Shown here: positions 56,719 to 64,000 of the stretch, in pieces
Numbering within the stretch: the first letter of the stretch is position 1
Layout of the letters: every line of letters begins with the position of its first letter
Notes under the pieces: generated by a model
Database searches by the model: none
Told to the model about the DNA's origin: nothing
Seen by the model: the letters and a program-made list of their open reading frames with translations, nothing else
Translations under genes and position numbers: made by a program
Assembly (NCBI GenBank): GCA_963757265.1
Contig: CAVWRA010000012.1
Coordinates: 124,001-188,000, forward strand
Origin: CAIVVT01 sp963757265
GTDB taxonomy: Bacteria; Acidobacteriota; Terriglobia; Bryobacterales; Bryobacteraceae
Reading direction: 5' to 3'
DNA length: 64,000 nt

Positions 56719-56725
56719 CCTCCTC
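56719..56725 (-). promoter_or_regulatory. Ribosome-binding site that fixes the murG start
   Basis: GAGGAGG on the minus strand, between the ftsW stop (56732-56730) and the ATT at 56710, with an eight-base spacer. No ATG, GTG or TTG lies within a usable distance; the first GTG is 47 bases away and would cut off the glycine-rich loop. Confidence 0.7.
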
Positions 56726-56729
56726 GGCG

Positions 56730-57896
56730 TTATCTCGTCGTCGCCCGGTCGCTGACGCTCAACAGCAGGCCGAACGTAATCAACGTGCACAGCACGGCGC
56801 TGCCTCCGTAACTGATCAGCGGCAGCGGAATGCCCTTGTTGGGAAACAATCCCAGCACCACGCTCATGTTGAAGAACGCCTGCGCCGTGACCAGCGTCAC
56901 GCAACCCAATGCCAGGTAGCGGCCGAAAGCGTCGGGAGTCAGCCAGTACAGCCGCAGCCCGCGCCAGAAAATGAAAAAGTAGGCGCCCAGCAGGGCCAGC
57001 GAGGCCACCAGCCCCGTCTCCTCGCCGATCACGCCGAAGATGAAATCCGTGTGCGCCTCGGGCAGAAAGCCCAGCTTCTGGGTCGAAGCCCCGAGTCCCA
57101 CGCCCCTCACGCCGCCGCCACCGATGGCCAGCTTGGCCTGGCGCTGCTGATGCTCGGCGTCGCGCGTGACGCTGGTTTCCTCCAGCCGCCGAGCCAGCCA
57201 GTGCAGCCGCGGGTCGCTTTGGATCTTCTGTTCCGTGAGGCCGAAATAGCTGGTGATGCGGATAATGCGCGCCGGTTTCTGCCAGATGAAACCCACGGCC
57301 AGAACCGCCGCCAGCGCGAGGGTGAGGTAGAAATACCGGCGCTCGATGCCGGCCACGAAGAAAACCGCCACGGCGGGCGTGAGCAGAACCAACGCCGTGC
57401 CCAGGTCGCCGTAGCCGATCAGCCCCGCCAGTCCGCCCACCACCAGCGCCGCCGGGAGCAGCGTGTAACGGTCGTTGATCTTGTTCTCCCGGCGCGCCAC
57501 GAACCACGCCAGAAACACGACCAGCACCGGCTTGGCCAGTTCGGAAGGCTGGAACTGCAGCCCGGCCAGGCGGAACCAGCGGTGCGCGACCGGATCGGCG
57601 AAGATGACGCCGATCAGCAGGATGAACAGCAGGTTGATGGGCAGGAAGACGTACAGCGGGTGCTGCAGCTTCTGGTAGTCCATCCGGCGCAGCGCAAACA
57701 GACACAACAGGCCGGCGACGGCCGCGGCGAACTGCTTTTCCAGGAAGTCCCAGGCTCTTTCGGGCTGCCAGTTCTCGCCCTGGTTCAAAATGCGCGGCGC
57801 GGTGCTCGAGGCGCTGAACACCATCACCAGTCCGAAGGCCAGGATGAGGAGGATGGCGATGAACATCGGCCAGTCGGTATGGATGCGCGCTGGCAT
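56730..57896 (-). CDS. ftsW: Peptidoglycan glycosyltransferase FtsW
   Basis: A 388-residue SEDS-family polymerase with about ten transmembrane helices. Conserved features are FGLVMVFSASSTAP in helix 1, HRWFRLAGLQFQPSELAKPVLVVFLAWF, the large extracytoplasmic loop with GGGGVRGVGLGASTQKLGFLPEAHTDFIFGVIGEE, and FPNKGIPLPLISYGGSAV near the C terminus. It works with the PBP encoded at the end of the window to polymerise septal glycan. Seven-base gap to murD. Confidence 0.95.
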   Translation of the reverse strand: MPARIHTDWPMFIAILLILAFGLVMVFSASSTAPRILNQGENWQPERAWDFLEKQFAAAVAGLLCLFALRRMDYQKLQHPLYVFLPINLLFILLIGVIFADPVAHRWFRLAGLQFQPSELAKPVLVVFLAWFVARRENKINDRYTLLPAALVVGGLAGLIGYGDLGTALVLLTPAVAVFFVAGIERRYFYLTLALAAVLAVGFIWQKPARIIRITSYFGLTEQKIQSDPRLHWLARRLEETSVTRDAEHQQRQAKLAIGGGGVRGVGLGASTQKLGFLPEAHTDFIFGVIGEETGLVASLALLGAYFFIFWRGLRLYWLTPDAFGRYLALGCVTLVTAQAFFNMSVVLGLFPNKGIPLPLISYGGSAVLCTLITFGLLLSVSDRATTR

Positions 57897-57903
57897 GCTC
57901 GCG

Positions 57904-59250
57904 CTAGCTCCTCTCCTCGAGCGCCCGGACCAGGCTCTTGAAATGCCGCCCGCGCTCGTTGTAGCCCGAATATTGATCGAAGCTGGCGCAGGCCGGCGAA
58001 AGCAGGACCACGTCGCCGGGCACGGCGCGGGCGGCGGCGCGCGCCAGCGCGGCCGCCAGGTCGCCGCACGCCGTCACTGGAACCGGCAGGCCGTCGAGAT
58101 ACGGCGCGATCTTGGCCGCCGCCTCGCCGATCAGCAGCACGCCGCGGGCGCGCGCCGCGATCAGCGGGCGCAGCGGCGTATAGTCGCTGTTCTTGTCGCG
58201 TCCTCCGAGAATCAGCCAGATGCCCGACTCGAAGCTCTCCAGCGCCTTGATGGTGGCGTCCACGTTGGTTCCCTTGGAGTCGTTGAAGTACCGCACTCCG
58301 TTGAGAGTGCGCACGAATTCGATGCGATGCTCCACGCCCGGGAAAGAAGCCACGGCGCGCCGCAGTGCTTCCAGCGGCGCACCGGCGAGATGCGTGCAGC
58401 AGCCCGCCGCCAGCACGTTTTCAATGTTGTGGCGGCCTTGCAACTGCACTTCGCTGCGCGGCATCCAAAATTGCCCGTTGGCCACCAGGTCCGCGCCATC
58501 CATCCAGAAACCGCGCTGCACCGGCCCGCCGGCCGAGAATTCGAACACCGTGCCGGCCGTTTCCACAGCCGACTGCCAGGACAGCGCGTTTTCGGCGTTG
58601 AGCACCGCGAAGTCGTCCGGCGTCTGATGGTGCAGGATGCGCCGCTTGGCCGCTGTGTAGTTTTCGAGCGTGCCGTGGCGGTCGAGATGATCAGGAGTGA
58701 TGTTGAGAATGGCCGCGATTCGCACGTGCAACGTGTCGGCCAGCTCCAGCATAAAGCTCGACAGTTCCAGGACGTTCCACTGGTCATCGCGCGAGCTGTC
58801 GAGCATGGCCGCCAGCGGCGTGCCGATGTTGGCGCCCACTTGAACCGCAATGCCGCTCTCCCTGAGCAGGTGGCCGCACAGCGCCGTGGTGGTCGTCTTG
58901 CCATTGGACCCGGTAATTCCCAGCACGGGACCGCGCAGGAAGCGCGAACAGAACTCGAGCTCGCCGGTGACCGCGATGCCGCGCCGCCGCGCCTCCGCAA
59001 TCAGCGGCAGTTGGGGCGGCACGCCGGGCGAAAGAAGGATCGTCTCGACGCCCTCCAGCGCGGCCTCGTTCTGGCCGGCGAGCGCAATCCGCGACTCCTC
59101 CAGCCGGCGCGCATGTTCGGGCTTCAATTCGTTCAGCGGCTTGCGGTCCACGGCCCGCACCTGCGCGCCGCGCCGCGCCAGGAACTCGGCCGTCGCCACG
59201 CCCGATTCGCCCATTCCGAAGATCGCGAATTGTCGATTCCCCAAGTCCAT
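57904..59250 (-). CDS. murD: UDP-N-acetylmuramoylalanine-D-glutamate ligase
   Basis: A 448-residue ligase that adds D-Glu. The N-terminal domain opens QFAIFGMGESGVATAEFLARRG. The ATP loop is GITGSNGKTTTTALCGHLL, the central LNITPDHLDRHGTLENYTAAK is typical, and the C-terminal domain has GVRYFNDSKGTNVDATIKALES and VLLSPACASFDQYSGYNERG. The sequence is complete and in the normal place between mraY and ftsW. Confidence 0.96.
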   Translation of the reverse strand: MDLGNRQFAIFGMGESGVATAEFLARRGAQVRAVDRKPLNELKPEHARRLEESRIALAGQNEAALEGVETILLSPGVPPQLPLIAEARRRGIAVTGELEFCSRFLRGPVLGITGSNGKTTTTALCGHLLRESGIAVQVGANIGTPLAAMLDSSRDDQWNVLELSSFMLELADTLHVRIAAILNITPDHLDRHGTLENYTAAKRRILHHQTPDDFAVLNAENALSWQSAVETAGTVFEFSAGGPVQRGFWMDGADLVANGQFWMPRSEVQLQGRHNIENVLAAGCCTHLAGAPLEALRRAVASFPGVEHRIEFVRTLNGVRYFNDSKGTNVDATIKALESFESGIWLILGGRDKNSDYTPLRPLIAARARGVLLIGEAAAKIAPYLDGLPVPVTACGDLAAALARAAARAVPGDVVLLSPACASFDQYSGYNERGRHFKSLVRALEERS

Positions 59251-59264
59251 GGGTGCAGCAACCC

Positions 59265-60398
59265 TTAACGCAGTTTCAGGCTGGTCAGCGCGAACAGCGC
59301 CAGCACCAGCCCTGCGATCCAGAAACGAATGATAATCTTCGATTCAGTCCAGCCCAGCTTTTCGAAGTGATGGTGAATCGGCGTCATCAGGAACACGCGC
59401 TTGCCGCGGCTCTTGAAGCAGGCCACCTGAATGATGACGCTGAGCGTTTCGATCACGAACACCCCGCCGATGAAGGGCAGCAGCAGTTCCTGCTTGATCA
59501 GGACCGCCACCACGCCCAGCCCTCCGCCGAGCGCCAGCGAACCCACATCGCCCATGAAAACCTCGGCCGGATGGGCGTTGTACCACAGGAAGCCGATGCA
59601 CGCCCCGGTCATGGCGGCGCAGAACACGGTCAGCTCCGCGGCGCCCGGCAAGCGCGCGATGTCGAGGTAGTTCGCAAACCGCGCGTGGCCGCTGATGTAA
59701 CACAGCACGGTCATCGCGCCCGCGGCGATGATCATCAGGCCCGTGGCGAGCCCGTCCAGGCCATCGGTCAGGTTGACCGAGTTCGAGCAGCCGACGACTA
59801 CCAGCCACAGGAATGCGAAGAAGGGCAGAAAGGCCAGCGGCCAAGTCCAGATGTTCCGCATCAGCGGTCCGATCAGCAGACCCGGACGAAAGCTCTTGAA
59901 GAACGGCACGTTCATGGCCGTGGAGTATAGCTGCAGCCGCTCCATGGTCATCAGGATGCCGCCTAGCAGCAGCACCAGCAGGATCTGCAACAGCATCTTC
60001 TGCCGCGCCGTCAGGCCCAGGTTGCGACCGCGCCGGATTTTGGCGTAGTCGTCCAGAAAGCCGATGGCGCCGAAGCCCAGCAGCCCCAGCATCGCCACCC
60101 AAACGTAGAGGTTGGCCAGGTTGGCGAACAGCAGCGTCGGCACTACGATGGCCGTGATGATCAGCAGCCCGCCCATGGTCGGCGTGCCGGCTTTCTTGAA
60201 ATGAGTTTCCGGACCGTCCTCGCGAATCGGCTGGCCGATCTGCATCTCGCGCAGACGCCGGATCATCCACGGGCCCGCCAGGATCGCCACCAGCAGCGCC
60301 GTGATGCTCACCAGGAAGGTGCGGACCGTCACGTACCCGAAGACGCGGAACGGCGGCAGGATCCGGAATAGCTTTTCGTACAGCAGCCAGTACAGCAT
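59265..60398 (-). CDS. mraY: Phospho-N-acetylmuramoyl-pentapeptide transferase
   Basis: A 377-residue membrane enzyme with about ten helices that makes lipid I from UDP-MurNAc-pentapeptide and undecaprenyl phosphate. The cytoplasmic KAGTPTMGGLLI motif, GFLDDYAKIRRGRNLGL with the catalytic DD, NSVNLTDGLDGLATG, and FMGDVGSLALGGGLG followed by TPIHHHFEKLGW with the HHH cluster are all present. Confidence 0.97.
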   Translation of the reverse strand: MLYWLLYEKLFRILPPFRVFGYVTVRTFLVSITALLVAILAGPWMIRRLREMQIGQPIREDGPETHFKKAGTPTMGGLLIITAIVVPTLLFANLANLYVWVAMLGLLGFGAIGFLDDYAKIRRGRNLGLTARQKMLLQILLVLLLGGILMTMERLQLYSTAMNVPFFKSFRPGLLIGPLMRNIWTWPLAFLPFFAFLWLVVVGCSNSVNLTDGLDGLATGLMIIAAGAMTVLCYISGHARFANYLDIARLPGAAELTVFCAAMTGACIGFLWYNAHPAEVFMGDVGSLALGGGLGVVAVLIKQELLLPFIGGVFVIETLSVIIQVACFKSRGKRVFLMTPIHHHFEKLGWTESKIIIRFWIAGLVLALFALTSLKLR

Positions 60399-60400
60399 GG

Positions 60401-61780
60401 CTAACGCAGGAACTCCTCCAGTGCAACTTCAACGTGCGTCCCGCGTGAGCCCTTGAACAGGATGCAGTCGCCGGGCCGGGCGATGGTCTTCAGGAATTGG
60501 CCGGCCGCCGCGGGCTCGTCGAAAAAGTACGCGGCGCCGGCCGAGAGGCCAGCGCCCCTGGCTTCATCCACCAGGTGGCGAGCCGCGCCGCGTATCCCAA
60601 CGAGCACAGATACCTCACATTGTACGGCGTGCCGCCCCACGCTGCGGTGCAGCTCCTCGGAGCGCTTTCCCAGCTCCAACATCTCCCCCAGCACGGCGAT
60701 GCGCCGCGCGGCCGGCGTCGCCCCCAGCAGGTCGAGCATCATGCACGCCGCTTCGGGATTCGAGTTGTAGGAGTCGTCCCAGATCACCACGCCGCCGCGT
60801 TCCATCCGCTGCAGCCGCATCTTGGGCGGCTCGAGCCGGGCGACGGCCTCCTTGAGCGGCGCCAGGTCCAGGTCCAGCGCGCGCGCCGTGGCCAGTGCCG
60901 CCAGCGCGGCCATCAACCCGCCGCGCGCCGGCAGCGGGCAATGGAATTGCCCCGCGCCTTGAAGCGTGAAATCGCAGCCTTCGGCCCGCCACTCCACGCC
61001 GTCGGCCATCACGTCGCCGCTGGCCGCAGCGTGCGCCATCGACGTTCCGAAAAAAATGGTTCGCCCGGGGTGAATCTCCGCGAACCGCCGCACGCGCGCA
61101 TCGTCGGCGTTCAGCACGGCGATGCCGCCCGTCGGCAGCGTCTCGATCAGCTCGCGCTTGGCCAGCGCGATCCCTTCGACGGAGTCGAAGCTCTCGATGT
61201 GCGCCGTGCCCACGTTGGTCACCACGCCGATCTCCGGCTGGGCGATCGAGGCGAGTTCGCGGATCTCTCCGGCATGGTTCATCCCAATTTCGATCACGGC
61301 GCAGCGCGCGTCGTCGTCCAGGTTGAGCACGCTCAGCGGCACGCCGATATGGTTGTTGAAATTGCCCGTTGTCTTGGATGTGGGATAAGCCGTCGTCAGC
61401 ACGGCGGCGATGGCGTCCTTGGTGATGGTCTTGCCCGCGCTGCCAGTCACACCGACGACGCGCCGCGGACTCTCGCGGCCCCACCTGACGCGGGCCGCCG
61501 CGGCGAGCCGCTGCAGGGCCGCCAGCGTGTCGTCCACCAGCAGTTGCAGGCCGTCAATCTCCAGCGGGCGGGAAACCACCGCTGCCACCGCGCCGCGTTG
61601 AAAGGCTTCGACGGCATGTTCGTGGCCGTCGTGGGTGGGTCCTTTCAAGGCAAAAAAAAGGGCGCCCGGTCTCAGGCTTCGCGAGTCTGTGCTGCACTGC
61701 AGCACCTCGATTTCCGAGCCCGGGGAGGAGTTCATCCGAGCGCCCGTCGCGGCAAAGCAAAATTCCAAATCCAATTTCAC
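60401..61780 (-). CDS. murF: UDP-N-acetylmuramoyl-tripeptide-D-alanyl-D-alanine ligase
   Basis: A 459-residue ligase adding D-Ala-D-Ala. The N-terminal domain has STDSRSLRPGALFFALKG. The ATP loop is GVTGSAGKTITKDAIA (Ile instead of the more usual Thr after GKT). NFNNHIGVPLSVL and the C-terminal WDDSYNSNPEAACMMLDLL and GEMLELG are characteristic. It starts with a GTG that overlaps the murE stop (GTGA). Confidence 0.96.
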   Translation of the reverse strand: MKLDLEFCFAATGARMNSSPGSEIEVLQCSTDSRSLRPGALFFALKGPTHDGHEHAVEAFQRGAVAAVVSRPLEIDGLQLLVDDTLAALQRLAAAARVRWGRESPRRVVGVTGSAGKTITKDAIAAVLTTAYPTSKTTGNFNNHIGVPLSVLNLDDDARCAVIEIGMNHAGEIRELASIAQPEIGVVTNVGTAHIESFDSVEGIALAKRELIETLPTGGIAVLNADDARVRRFAEIHPGRTIFFGTSMAHAAASGDVMADGVEWRAEGCDFTLQGAGQFHCPLPARGGLMAALAALATARALDLDLAPLKEAVARLEPPKMRLQRMERGGVVIWDDSYNSNPEAACMMLDLLGATPAARRIAVLGEMLELGKRSEELHRSVGRHAVQCEVSVLVGIRGAARHLVDEARGAGLSAGAAYFFDEPAAAGQFLKTIARPGDCILFKGSRGTHVEVALEEFLR

Positions 61781-63303
61781 GAATGGCCGCCCCCGTCCTC
61801 CGCCGGCCCCTTTTTCTGATAGCCGAATTCGCGCAGTGCGGCGCGGGCCTCGGTGCGGTCGTCAAATTCGATCACGCGGTTCTGCAACACCTGGTAAGTC
61901 TCGTGGCCCTTGCCGGCGAGGATCACGATGTCGCCGGGCGCGGCCTCGCGCAGGGCGCGGCGGATGGCGGCCCGGCGGTCCGGCTCGACGATGGCCCGCG
62001 TCGAATGACGCTGCACGCCGACCATCGTGTCGTTGATGATGGCGAGCGGATCTTCCGTGCGCGGATTGTCGCTGGTCACCACGATCAGGTCGCTGAGTTC
62101 GGCCGCCGCGCTGCCCATCAAGGGGCGCTTGGCCCGGTCGCGGTCGCCGCCGCAGCCGAACAGCGTGACGACGTGGCGCGGCTTCAGCGTCCGCGCCGTC
62201 AGAATCACGTTGCGCAGCGCATCATCGGTATGCGCGTAGTCCACGATCACCAGGAACGGCTGCCCTTCCTCGATGGCCTCGAAACGTCCCGGCACGGCCG
62301 TGAGCGAGGCCAGCCCCTCCGAGGCCTGCTGTGCGTCCAGCCCCAACGTCACACCGGCGCCAAATGCCGCGAGCAGGTTGTAAGCGTTAATCAGCCCGCA
62401 CAGCGGGGAGTGGATCCGCGTTTTTTTCCCGCCGTACAACACCTTGAAGCTGACGCCTTTGAAGCTGCTCTCCACCTGCATCGCGCGCAGGTCGGCGGCG
62501 GGCGTTTCGGCGGCCGATTTCAGGCTGTAAGTGAGCCGCCGCGTCTGGTCGCGGGTCCGGATCCGGGCGCACCAGGAGTTGTCGGCGTTGAGCACGGCCG
62601 CGCGCGGCGGCGCGCCGCCCGCCCCTTCGAACAGCAGCCGCTTGGCCTCGAAGTAGGCGTCCATCGTGCCGTGATAATCCAGGTGATCGCGCGTCAGGTT
62701 GGTGAACACGGCGGTATGGAACGACAGTCCGAACACGCGCCGCAGCGCCAGCGCGTGCGACGACACTTCGAAGTTGAAATGGCTGCCGCCGCGGTCGCGC
62801 GTCGCGGCCATCAGGCGCATCAGGTCCAGCGACTCCGGCGTCGTGTTGACCGCCGGCCGCTGTTCGCCCGCCACGTGGTACAGCACCGTGCCCACCATGC
62901 CCGTGGTCGCGCCGCAGGCGCGCAGCATGGCGTCGATCAGGTACACCGTAGTCGTCTTGCCATTCGTTCCCGTGACGCCCGTCAGCTTCAAGGCTTCGTC
63001 CGGCCGCCCATAGAATTCCCGGCTCATGCGCGCCAGCGCCTCGCGCCCGTGGCGCACCTGGATCCACGGTGCGGCGACGTCTTCCGGCTGGGGCGATTCG
63101 CAAACCACGGCGATGGCGCCGTGGGCCAGCGCCTGGGTGGAGAAGTGCCGGCCGTCGGTCTTCGCCCCCGGGAAGGCGAAAAAGACGAAGCCCGCCTCCA
63201 CACGGCGCGAGTCATACTCCAGTCCCCGCACCTCCATCTCCGCCTGATCGCCGCTCAGCCCGCGGACCAGTGGAACGCCCTCCAGCAATTGGGCCAACTT
63301 CAT
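61777..63303 (-). CDS. murE: UDP-MurNAc-tripeptide ligase, meso-diaminopimelate type
   Basis: A 508-residue ligase adding the third residue of the stem peptide. GVTGTNGKTTTVYLIDAML is the ATP loop, and TNLTRDHLDYHGTMDAYFEAKRLLF is typical. DNPRTEDP carries the DNPR motif that recognises meso-diaminopimelate rather than lysine. This suits a Gram-negative-type wall. It overlaps the upstream PBP gene by four bases and murF by four bases. Confidence 0.96.
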   Translation of the reverse strand: MKLAQLLEGVPLVRGLSGDQAEMEVRGLEYDSRRVEAGFVFFAFPGAKTDGRHFSTQALAHGAIAVVCESPQPEDVAAPWIQVRHGREALARMSREFYGRPDEALKLTGVTGTNGKTTTVYLIDAMLRACGATTGMVGTVLYHVAGEQRPAVNTTPESLDLMRLMAATRDRGGSHFNFEVSSHALALRRVFGLSFHTAVFTNLTRDHLDYHGTMDAYFEAKRLLFEGAGGAPPRAAVLNADNSWCARIRTRDQTRRLTYSLKSAAETPAADLRAMQVESSFKGVSFKVLYGGKKTRIHSPLCGLINAYNLLAAFGAGVTLGLDAQQASEGLASLTAVPGRFEAIEEGQPFLVIVDYAHTDDALRNVILTARTLKPRHVVTLFGCGGDRDRAKRPLMGSAAAELSDLIVVTSDNPRTEDPLAIINDTMVGVQRHSTRAIVEPDRRAAIRRALREAAPGDIVILAGKGHETYQVLQNRVIEFDDRTEARAALREFGYQKKGPAEDGGGHS

Positions 63304-64000
63304 TGCGGCCTCGCGAATTCGACGTGGATTCTCTCTCCGGCGGGCAGGATCGCACCGGGCGCGGGCGTCTGCTCCCGTGCCACGCCCGCGCCCACCATCT
63401 CCAGGTCCAGGCCCAGGGCCGCTGACTGGCGTAGCACGGCGATCATCGGCTGGCCGCGGAAATCGGGGACGCGCGGCCCGGCCAGGCAGACCCGGGCCGG
63501 GCTCCGCAGCAGTTCCAGTCGCGGGTTTTCCGGCGGCGCGGCTGGCGCATCCGCGGCGACGCGGCTGGGCGGGGCCGGCGTCTCCTGGTCCACTTCCTTG
63601 GGCGACGGCGGATGGGAATGGATGTCGTTGTCGGGATCGTCCTTGGGCACCTGCAGGACGCGCAAGGCCGTCTCGGCGATCTTCTCGAAGACCGGCGCCG
63701 CGGCGATGCCGCCCTGCTGCGGCGTGTCGTTGAGCGTCACCACCACGACGATGCGCGGATTACTCACCGGACCGAAGCCGATGAAAGATGAATTGTGCCG
63801 GCTCACCCAGCCCTGGCCCGGAATGAACATCTCGGCCGAGCCGGTTTTGCCGCCGATCGTATAGCCCGGCACGTGCGCCCGCCGCCCCGTGCCTTCGAGC
63901 ACCACGCGCTCCATAATGCGCCGCATGGTGACCGCGGTCTCGGCCTTCACCGCGCGCACCGGCGGGGGCAGATTCAGCGGCAGCGTTTCCATTATTCCGT
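63300..64000 (-). CDS. ftsI: Septal penicillin-binding protein (FtsI/PBP2-like), C-terminal part
   Basis: The frame is open to the window edge, so the N-terminal part lies outside. The visible 233 residues contain the end of the transpeptidase domain with YTIGGKTGSAEMF (the KTG motif) and SSFIGFGPVSNPRIVVVVTL, a Pro/Ala-rich linker of about 60 residues, and a C-terminal PASTA domain (VPDFRGQPMIAVLRQSAALG). It crosslinks septal peptidoglycan with FtsW. PASTA-bearing FtsI is unusual for classical Gram-negatives but found in several phyla including Acidobacteria. Confidence 0.9.
   Translation of the reverse strand, partial: GIMETLPLNLPPPVRAVKAETAVTMRRIMERVVLEGTGRRAHVPGYTIGGKTGSAEMFIPGQGWVSRHNSSFIGFGPVSNPRIVVVVTLNDTPQQGGIAAAPVFEKIAETALRVLQVPKDDPDNDIHSHPPSPKEVDQETPAPPSRVAADAPAAPPENPRLELLRSPARVCLAGPRVPDFRGQPMIAVLRQSAALGLDLEMVGAGVAREQTPAPGAILPAGERIHVEFARPQ

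Noticed and set aside
61783..63864. Plus-strand ORF of 693 codons opposite murE and the PBP gene
   Set aside because: Antisense shadow of two well-conserved genes; Arg/Gln/His-rich composition without domains.

Overview
The window is a GC-rich bacterial chromosome segment with dense, mostly unidirectional gene blocks. The style suggests Acidobacteriota, most likely a Bryobacter/Solibacter-type organism. The hints are signal-peptide or twin-arginine-like Gfo/Idh/MocA and aldo/keto reductase proteins, a secreted glutaminase-like glycoside-hydrolase-fold protein, SMP-30 and DinB proteins, a meso-DAP-type MurE, and several dispersed miniature repeats between genes. This assignment is an inference from gene content and style; no rRNA or other phylogenetic marker was compared.

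Layout. 1-6.4 kb: end of a probable scpB, rluB with a repeat-rich tail, a small membrane protein, a CoA-binding protein, and a divergent pair (secreted alpha/beta hydrolase and L-rhamnose isomerase). 6.4-10.1 kb: a repeat-rich accessory stretch with a miniature inverted-repeat element, a leader with two interacting palindromes, a DNA-binding-like protein, an S41-like peptidase between inverted repeats, and an array of CACCGTG palindromes. 10.1-14.4 kb: kinase-like protein, nfo and leuS. 14.7-16.3 kb: a probable defence cassette with a ThsB-like TIR protein facing a two-gene operon (a SLOG-fold nucleotide-binding protein and a small unknown protein). 16.5-19.4 kb: hrcA-grpE-dnaJ. 19.4-22.8 kb: two glycosyltransferases (GT-C and processive GT2) and a membrane protein. 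22.8-27.5 kb: a Gfo/Idh/MocA oxidoreductase and two genes broken by single-base frameshifts in C/G runs (SMP-30 lactonase, glycosylasparaginase), plus a POTRA/HEAT protein. 27.7-33.8 kb: aroA, DinB, glutaminase-like protein, rph and rdgB. 34.5-42.5 kb: lepA facing ribH-nusB, then the classical mnmE-jag-yidC-yidD-rnpA-rpmH block read on the minus strand, and bcp. 42.5-49.2 kb: a membrane protein of different composition, aldo/keto reductase, FkbM methyltransferase, FMN reductase, and a serine hydrolase bracketed by two copies of a 166-bp CTAG-ended element. 49.3 kb to the end: a dcw cluster on the minus strand in the order ftsI, murE, murF, mraY, murD, ftsW, murG, murC, ftsQ, ftsA, ftsZ, murA, covering cytoplasmic peptidoglycan precursor synthesis and septation.

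The most interesting points are the TIR/SLOG/unknown-protein cassette at 14.7-16.4 kb, the CACCGTG array at 9.7-10.0 kb, two families of miniature inverted-repeat elements, and two essential genes (murG and rnpA) whose conserved N termini lie upstream of any ATG, GTG or TTG codon. For murG, a strong ribosome-binding site points to an ATT start.
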